Origin: CADEEN01 sp963783785
GTDB lineage: Bacteria; Pseudomonadota; Gammaproteobacteria; Burkholderiales; Burkholderiaceae_C
Assembly (NCBI GenBank): GCA_963783785.1
Contig: CAWAOQ010000001.1
Coordinates: 124,001-188,000 of the forward strand
Direction: 5' to 3'
Length of the DNA stretch: 64,000 nt
The position numbers were made by a program, and so were the translations under genes. The notes under the pieces were generated by a model, which saw only the letters and a program-made list of their open reading frames with translations, did no database searches and was not told the origin of the DNA. Positions 28,994 to 44,227 of this stretch are shown piece after piece (positions within the stretch are counted from its first letter, which is position 1; the number at the start of each line of letters is the position of its first letter).

Positions 28994-29257
28994 ATGGAAG
29001 TCATCAGCTTTGTTGCCCTCGCCGCCGGCCTGATCATCGGTCTGGGCGCCGTCGGTGCCTGTATCGGCATCGGCATCATGGGCAGCAAGTACCTCGAATC
29101 GGCAGCGCGCCAGCCCGAGCTGATGGGCGAGTTGCAGACCAAGATGTTCCTGCTGGCCGGCCTGATCGACGCGGCCTTCATCATCGGCACGGGTATCGCG
29201 CTGTGGTTCGCGACCGCGAACCCGTTCCTCGGCCAGATCGCCAACCTGCCGAAGTAA
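28994..29257 (+). CDS. atpE: ATP synthase F0 subunit c
   Basis: 87 residues, two-helix hairpin of the proton-driven rotor ring. Helix 1 is glycine-rich (AAGLIIGLGAVGACIGIGIMG), the polar loop reads ARQPEL, and the proton-carrying acid is the Asp of LAGLIDAAFIIGTG near residue 60. No Na+-type Gln/Glu pair is seen, so protons are the coupling ion. AGGAG ribosome site upstream. Confidence 0.97.
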   Translation: MEVISFVALAAGLIIGLGAVGACIGIGIMGSKYLESAARQPELMGELQTKMFLLAGLIDAAFIIGTGIALWFATANPFLGQIANLPK

Positions 29258-29336
29258 TTTTCGGACACCGGTTTGTGGCGGGGCGGCGGGCTGACAGGCG
29301 CGCCGCTCCAGGGCACTCCCTGACGAGGCAATCCCC

Positions 29337-29807
29337 GTGAGCATCAACGCTACCCTCATCATCCAGATGATCGTGTTCGCGATCCTGGTCTGGTTCACGA
29401 TGCGTTTCGTGTGGCCGCCGATCACCGCTGCGCTCGACGAGCGTGCGAAGAAGATCGCCGACGGCCTGTCGGCCGCCGACAAGGCCAAGGCCGAATTGAG
29501 CAACGCCAACAAGCGCATCGAGCAGCAGTTGGCTGCCGCCCGCGACGACGCTGCCAAGCGCTTGGCCGATGCCGAGCGTCTGGCGCAGCAAATGGTCGAA
29601 GAGGCCAAGACGCGCGCCAGCGAAGAAGGCGCCAAGATCGTCGCCGCGGCCAAGGCTGAAGCGGCGCAGGAGTCGGTGAAGGCCCGCGAAGCGCTGCGCG
29701 ACCAGGTGGCGGCGCTGGCCGTCAAGGGCGCCGAGCAGATCCTGCGCAAGGAAGTGAACGCCGCAGTGCATGCCGACTTGCTGAGCCGCCTCAAAGTGGA
29801 ACTCTGA
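29337..29807 (+). CDS. atpF: ATP synthase F0 subunit b
   Basis: 156 residues from a GTG. One N-terminal membrane helix (ATLIIQMIVFAILVWFTM) and a long Ala/Glu/Lys-rich coiled coil that links F0 to delta and F1. Length is normal. It ends one base before the atpH start. Confidence 0.95.
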   Translation: MSINATLIIQMIVFAILVWFTMRFVWPPITAALDERAKKIADGLSAADKAKAELSNANKRIEQQLAAARDDAAKRLADAERLAQQMVEEAKTRASEEGAKIVAAAKAEAAQESVKAREALRDQVAALAVKGAEQILRKEVNAAVHADLLSRLKVEL

Positions 29808-29808
29808 C

Positions 29809-30333
29809 ATGGCCGAACTCGCCACCATCGCGCGGCCCTACGCCGAAGCGCTGTTCAAGGCCGGCGGCGATGCCGCGGCTGCCGAGCAGGTCAATGCGCT
29901 CGCCGCGATCGCCAACGACCCGCAATTGCGACTGTTCGCCGACAACCCCAAGGTCAGCACCGGCCAGGTCTACGATCTGATCACCGCCGTCGTGAAGACG
30001 CCGCTCACGGCCAAGGTGCAGAACTTCCTGCACACCGTGCTCGACAACGGCCGCCTGGCGACGTTGCCCGAGATCGCGGCGCAATTCCAGGCGCTGGTCA
30101 ATGCCCGCTCGGGTGTGTCCGACGCCACGATCTACAGCGCGTTCGCGATCGATTCCTCGGCGCTGGCTGCCGTGGTCCCGGCACTCGAAAAACGCTTCGC
30201 GAAGAAGCTCAATGCCAGCGTGGTCGTGCAGCCCGAGCTGATCGGCGGCATCCGTGTGGTGGTCGGCGACGAGGTGCTCGACACCTCGGTCAAGGCCCGC
30301 CTCGAACAAATGAAGACGGCGCTCGCCGCTTGA
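29809..30333 (+). CDS. atpH: ATP synthase F1 subunit delta
   Basis: 174 residues. N-terminal helical domain (ATIARPYAEALFKAG) that caps F1, and C-terminal GGIRVVVGDEVLDTSVKARLEQM that binds subunit b. It connects the peripheral stalk to the catalytic head. Confidence 0.95.
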   Translation: MAELATIARPYAEALFKAGGDAAAAEQVNALAAIANDPQLRLFADNPKVSTGQVYDLITAVVKTPLTAKVQNFLHTVLDNGRLATLPEIAAQFQALVNARSGVSDATIYSAFAIDSSALAAVVPALEKRFAKKLNASVVVQPELIGGIRVVVGDEVLDTSVKARLEQMKTALAA

Positions 30334-30353
30334 GCGCGAGTCAGGAGCAAACG

Positions 30354-31907
<1,554 letters not shown>

Positions 31908-31939
31908 AGTCCCTGACCCACGCTTGAAGGAGCACCGTC

Positions 31940-32818
31940 ATGGCGGTCGGCAAAGAAATACGCGGCAAGATCAAGTCGGTCGAGGGCACCAAGAAGATCA
32001 CCAAGGCCATGGAGATGGTGTCGGCGTCGAAGATGCGCAAGGCGCAGGAGCGCATGCGCTGGGCGCGGCCCTACAGCGACAAGGTGCGCAACATCGCGGC
32101 CAACCTGTCGCAGGCCAACCCCGAGTACAGGTCGCCTTACATGCGCACGGCAGGCACGGCCAAGGTCGCTGGCCTGATCGTCGTCACCACCGACAAGGGC
32201 CTGTGCGGTGGTTTGAACACCAACATCCTGCGCGCCGTGACGACCCGCATGCGCGAGTCGCAGACCGCGGGCGTGAGCACGCTGGCGGTGGCCATCGGCA
32301 ACCGGGGCCTGGGTTTCCTGAACCGGATTGGGGTCAAGGTCATCAGCCACGTCATCCAGGTCGGCGACGCGCCACCGCTCGATCGACTGATTGGCCCGGT
32401 CAAGGTGATGCTCGACGCCTTTGTGGCGGGCGAGGTGGATTCGGTTCATCTCTGCTACACGCGCTTCATCAACACGATGAAGCAGGAGCCGGTGATCGAG
32501 CAATTCCTGCCGCTGTCGGCCGAACGTCTGAAGCAGACCACGGAAGAGAAGGCGGCCTACAGCTGGGACTACATCTACGAGCCCGATGCCCCGAGCGTCA
32601 TCGACGAGTTGCTCACGCGCTATGCCGAGGCGCTGGTGTACCAGGCGGTCGCCGAGAACATGGCCTCGGAGCAGTCGGCGCGAATGGTCGCGATGAAAGC
32701 GGCGACCGACAACGCCGGCAACCTGATCAACGAGCTCAAACTCATCTACAACAAGACGCGGCAGGCGGCGATCACCAAGGAATTGAGTGAAATCGTCAGC
32801 GGCGCGGCCGCGGTCTGA
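31940..32818 (+). CDS. atpG: ATP synthase F1 subunit gamma
   Basis: 292 residues. Central rotor shaft: N-terminal helix GKEIRGKIKSVEGTKKITKA and C-terminal KAATDNAGNLINELKLIYNK form the coiled coil inside the alpha/beta ring. TTDKGLCGGLN marks the Rossmann-like middle domain. Normal length for betaproteobacteria. Confidence 0.96.
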   Translation: MAVGKEIRGKIKSVEGTKKITKAMEMVSASKMRKAQERMRWARPYSDKVRNIAANLSQANPEYRSPYMRTAGTAKVAGLIVVTTDKGLCGGLNTNILRAVTTRMRESQTAGVSTLAVAIGNRGLGFLNRIGVKVISHVIQVGDAPPLDRLIGPVKVMLDAFVAGEVDSVHLCYTRFINTMKQEPVIEQFLPLSAERLKQTTEEKAAYSWDYIYEPDAPSVIDELLTRYAEALVYQAVAENMASEQSARMVAMKAATDNAGNLINELKLIYNKTRQAAITKELSEIVSGAAAV

Positions 32819-32848
32819 CAGCGAATCGAACTACAGAGGTTATTCACC

Positions 32849-34262
<1,414 letters not shown>

Positions 34263-34274
34263 GCGAGGTTCCTG

Positions 34275-34697
34275 ATGGCAACCGCAACCATCCACGTCGA
34301 CGTGGTCAATGCGCGGGAGAGCATCTTCTCCGGCGAAGCCAAGTTCGTTGCACTGCCGGGCGAGAGTGGCGAACTCGGCATCCTGCCGCGCCACACGCCG
34401 CTGATCACGCGCATCAAGCCGGGTGTCGTGCGCATCGAGCGCGCCGACAACGGCGAGGAAGAGTTCGTCTTCGTCGCCGGCGGCATTCTCGAGGTGCAAC
34501 CCGGCGTCGTGACGGTGCTGGCGGACACCGCGATCCGCGGCCACGACCTCGACGAGGCCAAGGCCCTCGAAGCGCGCAAGCTCGCCGAAGAGGCGATGAA
34601 GAACGCCAAGAGCGACATCGACTTCGCTGCGGCGCAAGGGGAGTTCGCGACGATGGCGGCGCAACTGGCGGCGATCCAGAGACTGCGCAAGAAGTAG
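34275..34697 (+). CDS. atpC: ATP synthase F1 subunit epsilon
   Basis: 140 residues. N-terminal beta-sandwich (TIHVDVVNARESIFSGEAKFVALPG, GELGILPRHTPLIT) and a C-terminal helical hairpin that can inhibit ATP hydrolysis. It links the rotor shaft to the c-ring. Last gene of the operon; a terminator follows. Confidence 0.96.
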   Translation: MATATIHVDVVNARESIFSGEAKFVALPGESGELGILPRHTPLITRIKPGVVRIERADNGEEEFVFVAGGILEVQPGVVTVLADTAIRGHDLDEAKALEARKLAEEAMKNAKSDIDFAAAQGEFATMAAQLAAIQRLRKK

Positions 34698-34717
34698 CAG
34701 GCTTCGGCCTCTGCATG

Positions 34718-34759
34718 CAGGCCCCGGGGCGCGCGAGTGCCGGCGGGGCCTGTCTCTTT
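34718..34759 (+). terminator. Terminator of the atp operon
   Basis: CAGGCCCC (34718-34725) pairs with GGGGCCTG (34745-34752) around a 19-base GC-rich loop, followed by TCTCTTT. Placed 20 bases after the atpC stop. Confidence 0.65.
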
Positions 34760-34857
34760 GTGGGCAAGATACGCTCTCGTGCCGTGAAGGCAGGCCGGTT
34801 CTCGGTGCGCATCGTTGCGGCACTTGACGGGCGGTCAGCCGGCGCCGGAGGAGCCCG

Positions 34858-36403
34858 ATGAGCCTTGCCCACTTGCTGCTGCGTGGCGCACGCGAGTATC
34901 CAGAGCGTGCCGCCATCTACAGCGGCACCCATCTTCATGCCACCCATCGTGATTGGGCATCGCGCAGCGCCGGGCTGGCCCAGCGGATGCGCGCAGGCGG
35001 GCTCGCGCCAGGCGACCGCGTGCTGCTCTTCATGCGCAACCATCCCCGCTACCTCGAGGTGATGTGGGCCGCCTGGTGGGCCGGGTCTGGTGGTGGTTCC
35101 CGTCAACGCCAAGCTGCATCCGCGAGAAGCCGAATGGATCGTGTCGAACGCGCAGGCCCGTTGGGGCTTTGTCAGCCGCGATGCCGCGCCGGACGCGCTG
35201 GCCGGACTGGAGCGGCAGATCGACATCGAGTCGGCGTTGGCCGACGCCCTGCTGGCGCCGGTGCCCGACGCGCTGGCGGTTCCCGTTGCCGAACGCGACG
35301 CCGCCGACGTCGCCTGGCTGTTCTACACCAGCGGCACCACGGGCCGCCCCAAGGGCGTGATGATCACCCACCGCAACCTCATGACCATGGGGTTGAGCTA
35401 CTTCGTGGACGTGGACGCCGTCGCGGCGCAAGACGCCATCGTCTACGCCGCGCCGATGTCGCACGGTGCAGGCATCTACTCGATTCCTCACTTGATGGCA
35501 GGCGCCCGCCACGTCGTGCCGGCCTCGGGTGGGGTCGATCCGGCGGAATTGTTCGAACTCGGCTGGCGGCTGGGGCCGCTCTCGACCTTTGCCGCGCCGA
35601 CCATCGTCAAGCGCTTGGTCGATCACGCCGAGCAGGCCGGTCTCGGCGTGGATGGCGCTGCGCGCGCGTTCAAGACCATCGTCTACGGCGGTGCACCGAT
35701 GTATGTGGCCGACATCGAACGCGCCCTGCGGGTGATGGGGCCGCGCTTCGTGCAGATCTACGGCCAGGGTGAATCGCCGATGGTGGGCACCGCGCTGGCG
35801 CGTCACCACCTGGCAGACACCGGCCACCCCCGCCACCTGCAGCGTCTGGCGTCGGTGGGCGTCGCGCAGACGCCGGTGCAGCTGCGTGTGGCCGACGAGC
35901 ACGGGCTCGACCTGCCGCTGGGCGCCGTGGGCGAGGTGTTGATCAAGGGCGACAGCGTGATGGCCGGCTACTGGCGCAACCCCGAGGCGACCGCGGCGGC
36001 CATCCGCGACGGATGGCTGTTCACGGGAGACGTGGGCTGCCTCGATGCGGACGGCTTCCTGACGCTCAAGGACCGCAGCAAGGACCTGATCATCAGCGGC
36101 GGCTCCAACATCTACCCGCGCGAGGTCGAGGAAGTGCTGCTGACCGTGCCCGGTGTGGCCGAGGTGGCGGTGGTGGGCGCACCCGATGCCGAGTGGGGCG
36201 AGGTGGTGGTGGCCTTCGTCGTGCTGCAGGCCGGCGCCGACGTCACACCGGAGGTGCTGGACGCCCATTGCCTGGCCCGGATGGCCCGCTTCAAGCGCCC
36301 CAAGCGCTACCTGCTGGTCAGCGACCTGCCCAAGAACAACTACGGCAAGGTGCTCAAGACCTTGTTGCGCGCGCAACTCGGCGAGCCCCCACATGCGAGG
36401 TGA
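34858..36403 (+). CDS. AMP-forming acyl-CoA synthetase/ligase (one frame break)
   Basis: About 515 residues. ANL superfamily: AWLFYTSGTTGRPKGVMITH is the P-loop/A3 motif, then QIYGQGESPM (A5), GWLFTGDVGCLD (A7), KDRSKDLIISGGSNIYPREVE (A8) and the catalytic Lys in PKNNYGKVLK (A10). It activates a carboxylic acid to an acyl-AMP and then the CoA thioester; the fatty or aromatic substrate cannot be told. An extra G near 35085 (GCCGGGTCTGG) splits the first 77 residues from the rest; without it the text reads AAWWAGLVVVPVNAKLHP, as in the family. Confidence 0.88.
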
Positions 36404-36482
36404 GCTGCGGCCGCAGGCCGGACCCCCGTGGGCCGTGGGGCCCGGACAAGGCTGGGTGCCCCGAGCGGCGCCAGAATGCCGC

Positions 36483-37232
36483 ATGCCCGTACCGGACTCT
36501 GTCGCCTTCGTCGACGCGCTGCGCGCGGCGCTCTTCGCCCATGCCGACCCCGCGCGGGCAGCACCGATGCAGGCCTACATGAAGTCGGCGATGCCCTTCC
36601 TCGGCATTCCCGCGCCGCTGCGGCGCCGGCTCACCGCCGAGGTGGTGGCCGCGCATCCTGCGGCCGACGCCGCTGCGCTAGCGCACACGATGAGCGAGCT
36701 CTGGCGCGGCGCGCGCTTTCGCGAGGAGCGCTACGCTGCGGTCGAACTGCCACGGCTGGGGCGCGTGCATCCCAAGCTGGTGAACCTCACGCTGCTGCCG
36801 GTGGTCGAGGACATGATCATCAGCGGCGCCTGGTGGGATCTCGTCGACGACCTCTCCGGGAACGTGCTCGCGCGCCTGCTCGAACGCCATCCGCGCGAGA
36901 TGAAGCCGCTGTTGCGACGCTGGGCGAAGAGTGGCGATCTGTGGCTGCGTCGCGCGGCCATGCTTTGCCAGCGCAGCCTGAAGCCCGAGGTCTTCGACGC
37001 CCGGCTGCTGTACGACACGATCCTGCCGTCGATTGGCAACGGTCGATTTGCCGATGAGTTCTTCATCCGCAAGGGCATCGGCTGGGCGCTGCGTGTGCGC
37101 TCGATCGCGGCGCCCGACGAGGTGCTGGCGTTCTGCCGCGAGTACGCTACGCAACTGGCGCCGCTGACTCGGCGCGAGGCGCTGAAGGCCATCGAGCGAC
37201 GTCCATCAACGAGGAGCAGCAGCCATGGGTGA
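36483..37232 (+). CDS. DNA alkylation repair protein, AlkD-like
   Basis: 249 residues. HEAT-like repeat DNA glycosylase family for N3/N7-alkylated purines: MPFLGIPAPLRRRL near residue 38, ELWRGARFREERYAAVEL, WWDLVDDLSGNVLARLL with the Trp/Asp pair, and FIRKGIGWALR near 205. It ends by overlapping the ppk2 start by eight bases, so the two are probably translated together. There is no export signal. Confidence 0.88.
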   Translation: MPVPDSVAFVDALRAALFAHADPARAAPMQAYMKSAMPFLGIPAPLRRRLTAEVVAAHPAADAAALAHTMSELWRGARFREERYAAVELPRLGRVHPKLVNLTLLPVVEDMIISGAWWDLVDDLSGNVLARLLERHPREMKPLLRRWAKSGDLWLRRAAMLCQRSLKPEVFDARLLYDTILPSIGNGRFADEFFIRKGIGWALRVRSIAAPDEVLAFCREYATQLAPLTRREALKAIERRPSTRSSSHG

Positions 37233-38049
37233 CAAGAAGAAGTCCGGCAAGTCGGGGAGCGATGGCAACGGTCGCAGCACTCGCATCGGCAAAGTCGACT
37301 ACCTCGAGAGGCTTGCGCCGCTGCAACTGGAACTCAACCAGATGGCGCGCTGGCTTCACGCCACGGGCAAGCGGCTGGTGGTGGTCATCGAGGGCCGCGA
37401 CACCGCCGGCAAGGGCGGTGTGATTGCCGCGATCGCCGACACGCTGAACCCCCGCCAGTGCCATGTCGTGGCACTGGCCAAGCCGAGCGACCGCGAACGC
37501 ACGCAGTGGTATTTCCAGCGTTACGTGCCGCACCTGCCGGCTGCGGGCGAGATCACGCTGTTCGACCGCAGTTGGTACAACCGCGCCGGTGTCGAGAAGG
37601 TGATGGGCTTCTGCACGCCCGCCGAGACCGAGGCCTTCCTCGCACAGGCGCCGCAGTTCGAGCGGCAGCTGGTCGACGACGGCATCCTGCTGTTCAAGTA
37701 CTGGCTCACGGTGGACCAGGCGGAGCAGGAAGAACGCTTCGCCGAGCGGCTCGAAGACCCGATGAAGCGCTGGAAGCTCACGCCGATCGACTTGAAGGCA
37801 CGCGAGAAATACGACGAGTACGGCCGAGCACGCGACGCGATGCTGGCCGCCACGCACAAGAAGTACGCGCCGTGGACGCTGGTCGACTTCAATGACCAGC
37901 GACGTGGGCGCCTGACGCTGATCCGCCACCTGCTCGATCACCTGCCCGACACGCAGGTCGAGGCCGACGCGATCGAGATGCCGCCGCTGCCCGGCAAGCC
38001 GCTGAAGGAGAGTTTTCGCGGGCCGTTGAAGCCGATCGCCAGCGTCTGA
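37225..38049 (+). CDS. ppk2: Polyphosphate kinase 2
   Basis: 274 residues. PPK2 family: Walker A EGRDTAGKGGVI near residue 53, lid Arg in KPSDRERTQWYFQRY and Walker-B-like FDRSWYNRAGVE. A single-domain protein, compatible with class I enzymes that use polyphosphate to rephosphorylate GDP or ADP, though the class cannot be fixed by eye. It overlaps the AlkD-like gene. Basic N-terminal tail of about 20 residues. Confidence 0.92.
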   Translation: MGDKKKSGKSGSDGNGRSTRIGKVDYLERLAPLQLELNQMARWLHATGKRLVVVIEGRDTAGKGGVIAAIADTLNPRQCHVVALAKPSDRERTQWYFQRYVPHLPAAGEITLFDRSWYNRAGVEKVMGFCTPAETEAFLAQAPQFERQLVDDGILLFKYWLTVDQAEQEERFAERLEDPMKRWKLTPIDLKAREKYDEYGRARDAMLAATHKKYAPWTLVDFNDQRRGRLTLIRHLLDHLPDTQVEADAIEMPPLPGKPLKESFRGPLKPIASV

Positions 38050-38131
38050 GCATGAGGCTGCGCAGCCATGGCCCCGGGGCGACTGCGGCGCTGCGCGGCG
38101 CAGCCGCCGTGACGACGAAGGAGTTGCCCAC

Positions 38132-39136
38132 ATGAACAGCATCGACGTGGAAGTGCTGCGCAGCGCGATCGACTGGCTCGACCGCGGCCACCGGGTCACG
38201 CTCGGCACAGTGGTGCGCACCTGGGGTTCGGCGCCGCGCCCGCCGGGTTCGTTGATGGTCATCCGCGACGATGGCCAGGTGGCCGGCTCGCTGTCGGGCG
38301 GCTGCATCGAAGACGACCTGATCGCGCGCGTGGCGCGCGGCGAAGTCGCGACACGGCTGCCGCAGGTCACGACCTACGGCGCCAGCGCCGACGAAGCGCA
38401 GCGCTTCGGGCTGCCCTGCGGCGGCACGGTGCAGGTGGTGCTCGAGCCGCTGTCGTCGCAATCGCGGCTGCGCGAGTTGCTGGCGGCGATCGAGGCCCAT
38501 CGGCGCGTGGCACGCCGGCTCGACATGACCACCGGCCTGGTCCAGCTCGACGACGCCCTCGAAGGCGACACGCTGCGCTTCGACGGCGCGGTGCTGGCCA
38601 CCGTGCACGGGCCGCGCCTGCGCCTGCTGATCATCGGCGGTGGCCAGCTCTCGCGTTACCTGGCCGCGATGGCGGTGATGCTCGACTACCGCGTCACGGT
38701 CTGCGAACCGCGCGAGGAGTACCACGAAGGTTGGCAGGCAATGCAGGGCGTGACGCTGTCGCGCAGCATGCCCGACGATCTGGTGCTGTCGATGAACCTC
38801 GATGCCAACAGCGCCGTGGTCGCGCTGACGCACGACCCCAAGCTCGACGACCTGGCGCTGATGGAGGCGCTGCGCACGCCGGCCTTCTACGTCGGTGCGC
38901 TCGGCTCGCGGCGCAACAACGACGCCCGCCGCGAGCGACTTGCTGCAGTTCGAGGTCAGCCGGGAAGATGCGCGGCGCCTGCGCGGCCCGGTCGGTCTGC
39001 GGCTCGGCGGCCTGACGCCGCCCGAGATCGCCATCAGCATCGTCGCCGAGATGACCGCACTGCGCCGCGGCGTCGACTGGCCGCCCCGCTGGCCGACTGG
39101 AGCGGCTCGAGCCACCCCTGCCGCACGGCCGGCTGA
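38132..39136 (+). CDS. XdhC/CoxI family protein (one frame break; C-terminus unsure)
   Basis: About 330 residues. The N-terminal XdhC_CoxI domain has LGTVVRTWGSAPRPPGSLMVI and SGGCIEDDL; the C-terminal Rossmann domain has LLIIGGGQLSRYLA and FYVGALGSRRNN. XdhC proteins prepare the molybdenum cofactor for xanthine dehydrogenase-type enzymes; none is encoded here, so a partner must lie elsewhere. The frame breaks at the in-frame CGA at 38936; dropping its C gives RREDLLQFEVSREDARRLRGPVGL and TPPEIAISIVAEM. The last 25 residues differ by frame, so the stop at 39136 is provisional. AAGGAG ribosome site. Confidence 0.85.
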   Translation: MNSIDVEVLRSAIDWLDRGHRVTLGTVVRTWGSAPRPPGSLMVIRDDGQVAGSLSGGCIEDDLIARVARGEVATRLPQVTTYGASADEAQRFGLPCGGTVQVVLEPLSSQSRLRELLAAIEAHRRVARRLDMTTGLVQLDDALEGDTLRFDGAVLATVHGPRLRLLIIGGGQLSRYLAAMAVMLDYRVTVCEPREEYHEGWQAMQGVTLSRSMPDDLVLSMNLDANSAVVALTHDPKLDDLALMEALRTPAFYVGALGSRRNNDARRERLAAVRGQPGRCAAPARPGRSAARRPDAARDRHQHRRRDDRTAPRRRLAAPLADWSGSSHPCRTAG

Positions 39137-39188
39137 GCTTCAGGGGGTTTCTGGCCGCGGCCCGAGGGCGGCTCGGGCAACGGCCGCG

Positions 39189-39695
39189 TCAGATCACGAG
39201 CGGCACGTTGGAGAGTTCGTCGGTGTCGATGGCGCCGTCGGCCAGCGGGAAATGCTGCGTCAGCAGCGCGTCGACCGCATCGATCGCCGCGCCGAGGCCC
39301 GCCTCGTACTGCCCGGCGCGAAACTGCTCGCGCATGCCGGCCACGATGGCCTGCCATCGCTCGGCCGGCACCCGGCGCGCCAGGCCGCGGTCGGCGACGA
39401 TCTCGATGGCGTGCTCGGCCAGCAGCAGGTAGATCAGCACGCCGTTGTTGGCCTCGGTGTCCCACACCCGCAGCTTGCCGAACATCGTGATCGCACGGTC
39501 GCGCGCGCTGAGGTTCTTCCACAGGTACGACAGTGGCAGCCCGGCCTCGACGCAGACGCGGATTTCGCCGCTGTGCGCCCTTTCGCTCGCGGCCACGCGA
39601 GCCTCGAGGCGCTCCAGCACGTCGACACCGATCAGGCGGCGCGCATCGCGCTCGTCGAGCCAGCGGTGCTTGAGGATGCGCAGAAGCTTGTTCAT
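39189..39695 (-). CDS. TPM-domain protein, short form
   Basis: 168 residues, no signal peptide. TPM (TLP18.3/Psb32/MOLO-1) domain: HSGEIRVCVEAGLPLSYLWKNLSARDRA, then NGVLIYLLLAEHAIEIVADRGLARRV. The family includes acid phosphatase-like and envelope proteins; a specific role is not established for this form. Third gene of the lemA-TPM-TPM unit, 12 bases after the longer TPM gene. Confidence 0.85.
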   Translation of the reverse strand: MNKLLRILKHRWLDERDARRLIGVDVLERLEARVAASERAHSGEIRVCVEAGLPLSYLWKNLSARDRAITMFGKLRVWDTEANNGVLIYLLLAEHAIEIVADRGLARRVPAERWQAIVAGMREQFRAGQYEAGLGAAIDAVDALLTQHFPLADGAIDTDELSNVPLVI

Positions 39696-39707
39696 GTTGG
39701 CTGCCGT

Positions 39708-40612
39708 TCACCAATCGCCGGAGGCGCCGCCGCCGCCGAAGTCGCCGCCGCCGCCCGACGAGAAGCCGCCGCCGCCACCGCCACTCCAGCCGCCGCCCCA
39801 CCGCCGAAGCCGCCACCGAAGCCACCACCGAAGCCGCCGTGGCGCCCGTGACTGCGCAGCACGTTCGACGCGCCGGCGAAGAGCCCGAACAGCAGGCCGA
39901 TGACCACGCCGACCACCGCCACCACAATGCTGCTGCTGACCAGCCACGCCACTGCGCCGGTGGCTGCGCCGCTGGCCAGCGAACCGAGGCCGCGGCCAAA
40001 GATGCGCCGTGTGACGCTGGCCACGACGGGCAGCGCGACGAACGCGAAGATCAGCAACTCGAGCGGCTGCAGACCACCGAACGGGCTCGACGGTGGCGGC
40101 CCGCGTGCCGGCTCGGGCAGGTGTTCGCCCTTGATGCGCGCGATCAACTGGTCCAGCGCGGCGTTCAGGCCGCCGGCATAGTCACCGGCGCGAAACGCCG
40201 GGCGGATCGCGCTGTCGATGATCTGCCTCGCCGCCAGATCGGGCACTGCACCTTCGAGCGCCTTGGCGGTCTGGATGTTGACGCGGCGGTCGTTCTTGGC
40301 GACGACGATCAGCAGGCCATCGCCGACATCGCGGCGGCCGATCTTCCAGGCTTCGCCGACACGCTGCGCGTAGGCCGCGATGTCTTCGGGCTGCGTCGTC
40401 GGCACCATCAGCACGACGATCTGCGGCCCCGATTCGGCTTCGAACGCGGCCAATCGGCTGGCAAGGCGCTCGGTCTCGGCGCCCGAAAGCGTGCCGGTCT
40501 GGTCGATCACGCGACCGGACAGCGGCGGCACCGGCAGCACGTCCTGCGCGTGCAGCGCCGGGCCGCCCACCAGCAGCATGAGCAGCAGTGCGAACTGCTG
40601 CACCAGGCGCAT
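39708..40612 (-). CDS. TPM-domain membrane protein, YgcG type (one frame break)
   Basis: About 301 residues. Signal peptide, TPM domain (LSGRVIDQTGTLSGAE, GPQIVVLMVPTTQPEDI, VGDGLLIVVAKNDRRVNI), two membrane helices near 190-245, then a Gly/Phe-rich tail. The written frame turns into an Ala-rich tail near 39795; after one missing G in a G-run the tail reads SGGGGGGFSSGGGGDFGGGGASGDW, the usual end of the family, with the stop at 39708. YgcG-type proteins accompany LemA in many bacteria. Confidence 0.85.
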
Positions 40613-40624
40613 GGCGATGCTGCC

Positions 40625-41263
40625 TTACTTCGAGGCCGCCGCCGCCGGCGCTGCGGCAGGCTTGTCGAAACTCACCGTGGGTGGCGCCGAGATCTGTGCT
40701 TCGTTGGCGACCGTGAAGCTGGGCTTGACCTGGTAGCTGAACAGCATCGCCGTCAGGTTGGTCGGGAACTGCCGCGCCAGCACGTTGTACTCGGCCACCG
40801 CCTTGATGTAGCGGTTGCGCGCCACGGTGATGCGGTTCTCGGTGCCCTCGAGTTGCACGCGCAGGTCCTGGAAGCCCTGGTTGGCCTTCAGGTTGGGGTA
40901 CTGTTCAACCACCACCATCAGTCGCGACAGCGCGCTGGACAGCTCACCCTGCGCCTGCTGGAACTTGTTGAACGCCTCGGGGTTGTTCAGCGTTTCGGGC
41001 GTGACCTGGATCGAGGTCGCCTTGGCACGCGCTTCGATCACCTTGGTCAGGGTTTCCTGCTCGAAGTTGGCTTCACCCTTGACGGTGGCCACGATGTTGG
41101 GGATCAGGTCGGCGCGGCGCTGGTACTGGTTGAGCACCTCGCTCCAGCCCGCCTTGACCTGCTCGTCCAGGGTCTGGAACTGGTTGTAGCCGCAACCGGA
41201 CAGCGCCAGCGCAGCGGTGAGCGCGGCAATCCAGGTGGACAGGCGTCGGGCGAAGGGGGTCAT
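40625..41263 (-). CDS. lemA: LemA family lipoprotein
   Basis: 212 residues. Lipoprotein signal with lipobox LSGC (Cys near 24), then the conserved LemA core: GYNQFQTLDEQVKAGWSEVLNQYQRRADLIPNLV-like start and QGELSSALSRLMVVVEQYPNLKAN helix-turn-helix bundle. Probably anchored in the envelope. First gene of the lemA-TPM-TPM unit, separated from metH by a divergent 207-base region. The function of the family is not firmly known. Confidence 0.92.
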   Translation of the reverse strand: MTPFARRLSTWIAALTAALALSGCGYNQFQTLDEQVKAGWSEVLNQYQRRADLIPNIVATVKGEANFEQETLTKVIEARAKATSIQVTPETLNNPEAFNKFQQAQGELSSALSRLMVVVEQYPNLKANQGFQDLRVQLEGTENRITVARNRYIKAVAEYNVLARQFPTNLTAMLFSYQVKPSFTVANEAQISAPPTVSFDKPAAAPAAAASK

Positions 41264-41361
41264 GTGAGCGTCCTCCAAATCTCGGGTGGCGGATGCTACC
41301 CGTGGCCGCCACATTTGGCCACGCGCGCCAGTTTCAATGGCGGCGTCTAGAATCCGTGCCT

Positions 41362-41448
41362 GCCGAGGAGCGTTGCGACGGGCCACCATGGCTTGCCAGG
41401 CTCGGCGAGGACGCAGCGGCCAAGGCTGCCGTCCGGCAACGGCGCTCG
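41362..41448 (+). promoter_or_regulatory. SAH (S-adenosylhomocysteine) riboswitch upstream of metH
   Basis: P1 GCCGAG (41362-41367) pairs with CTCGGC (41401-41406). The conserved GGAGCGTTGC follows the 5' arm, and CCAGG precedes the 3' arm. P4 GCCGT (41428-41432) pairs with ACGGC (41438-41442). The pseudoknot joins GAGCG (41368-41372) with CGCTC (41443-41447). This matches the SAH class found before ahcY and metH in proteobacteria, including the CGGCGCTC tail. AdoHcy binding is known to turn expression on. The metH ATG is 23 bases downstream. Confidence 0.9.
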
Positions 41449-41470
41449 TCCTGCCTGCGAAGCAACGACG

Positions 41471-44209
<2,739 letters not shown>

Positions 44210-44227
44210 GGATGGACTGAGCGACGC

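Noticed and set aside
41281..41470. Cobalamin riboswitch before metH
   Set aside because: Considered because MetH uses B12, but no B12-box was seen; the leader matches the SAH class instead.
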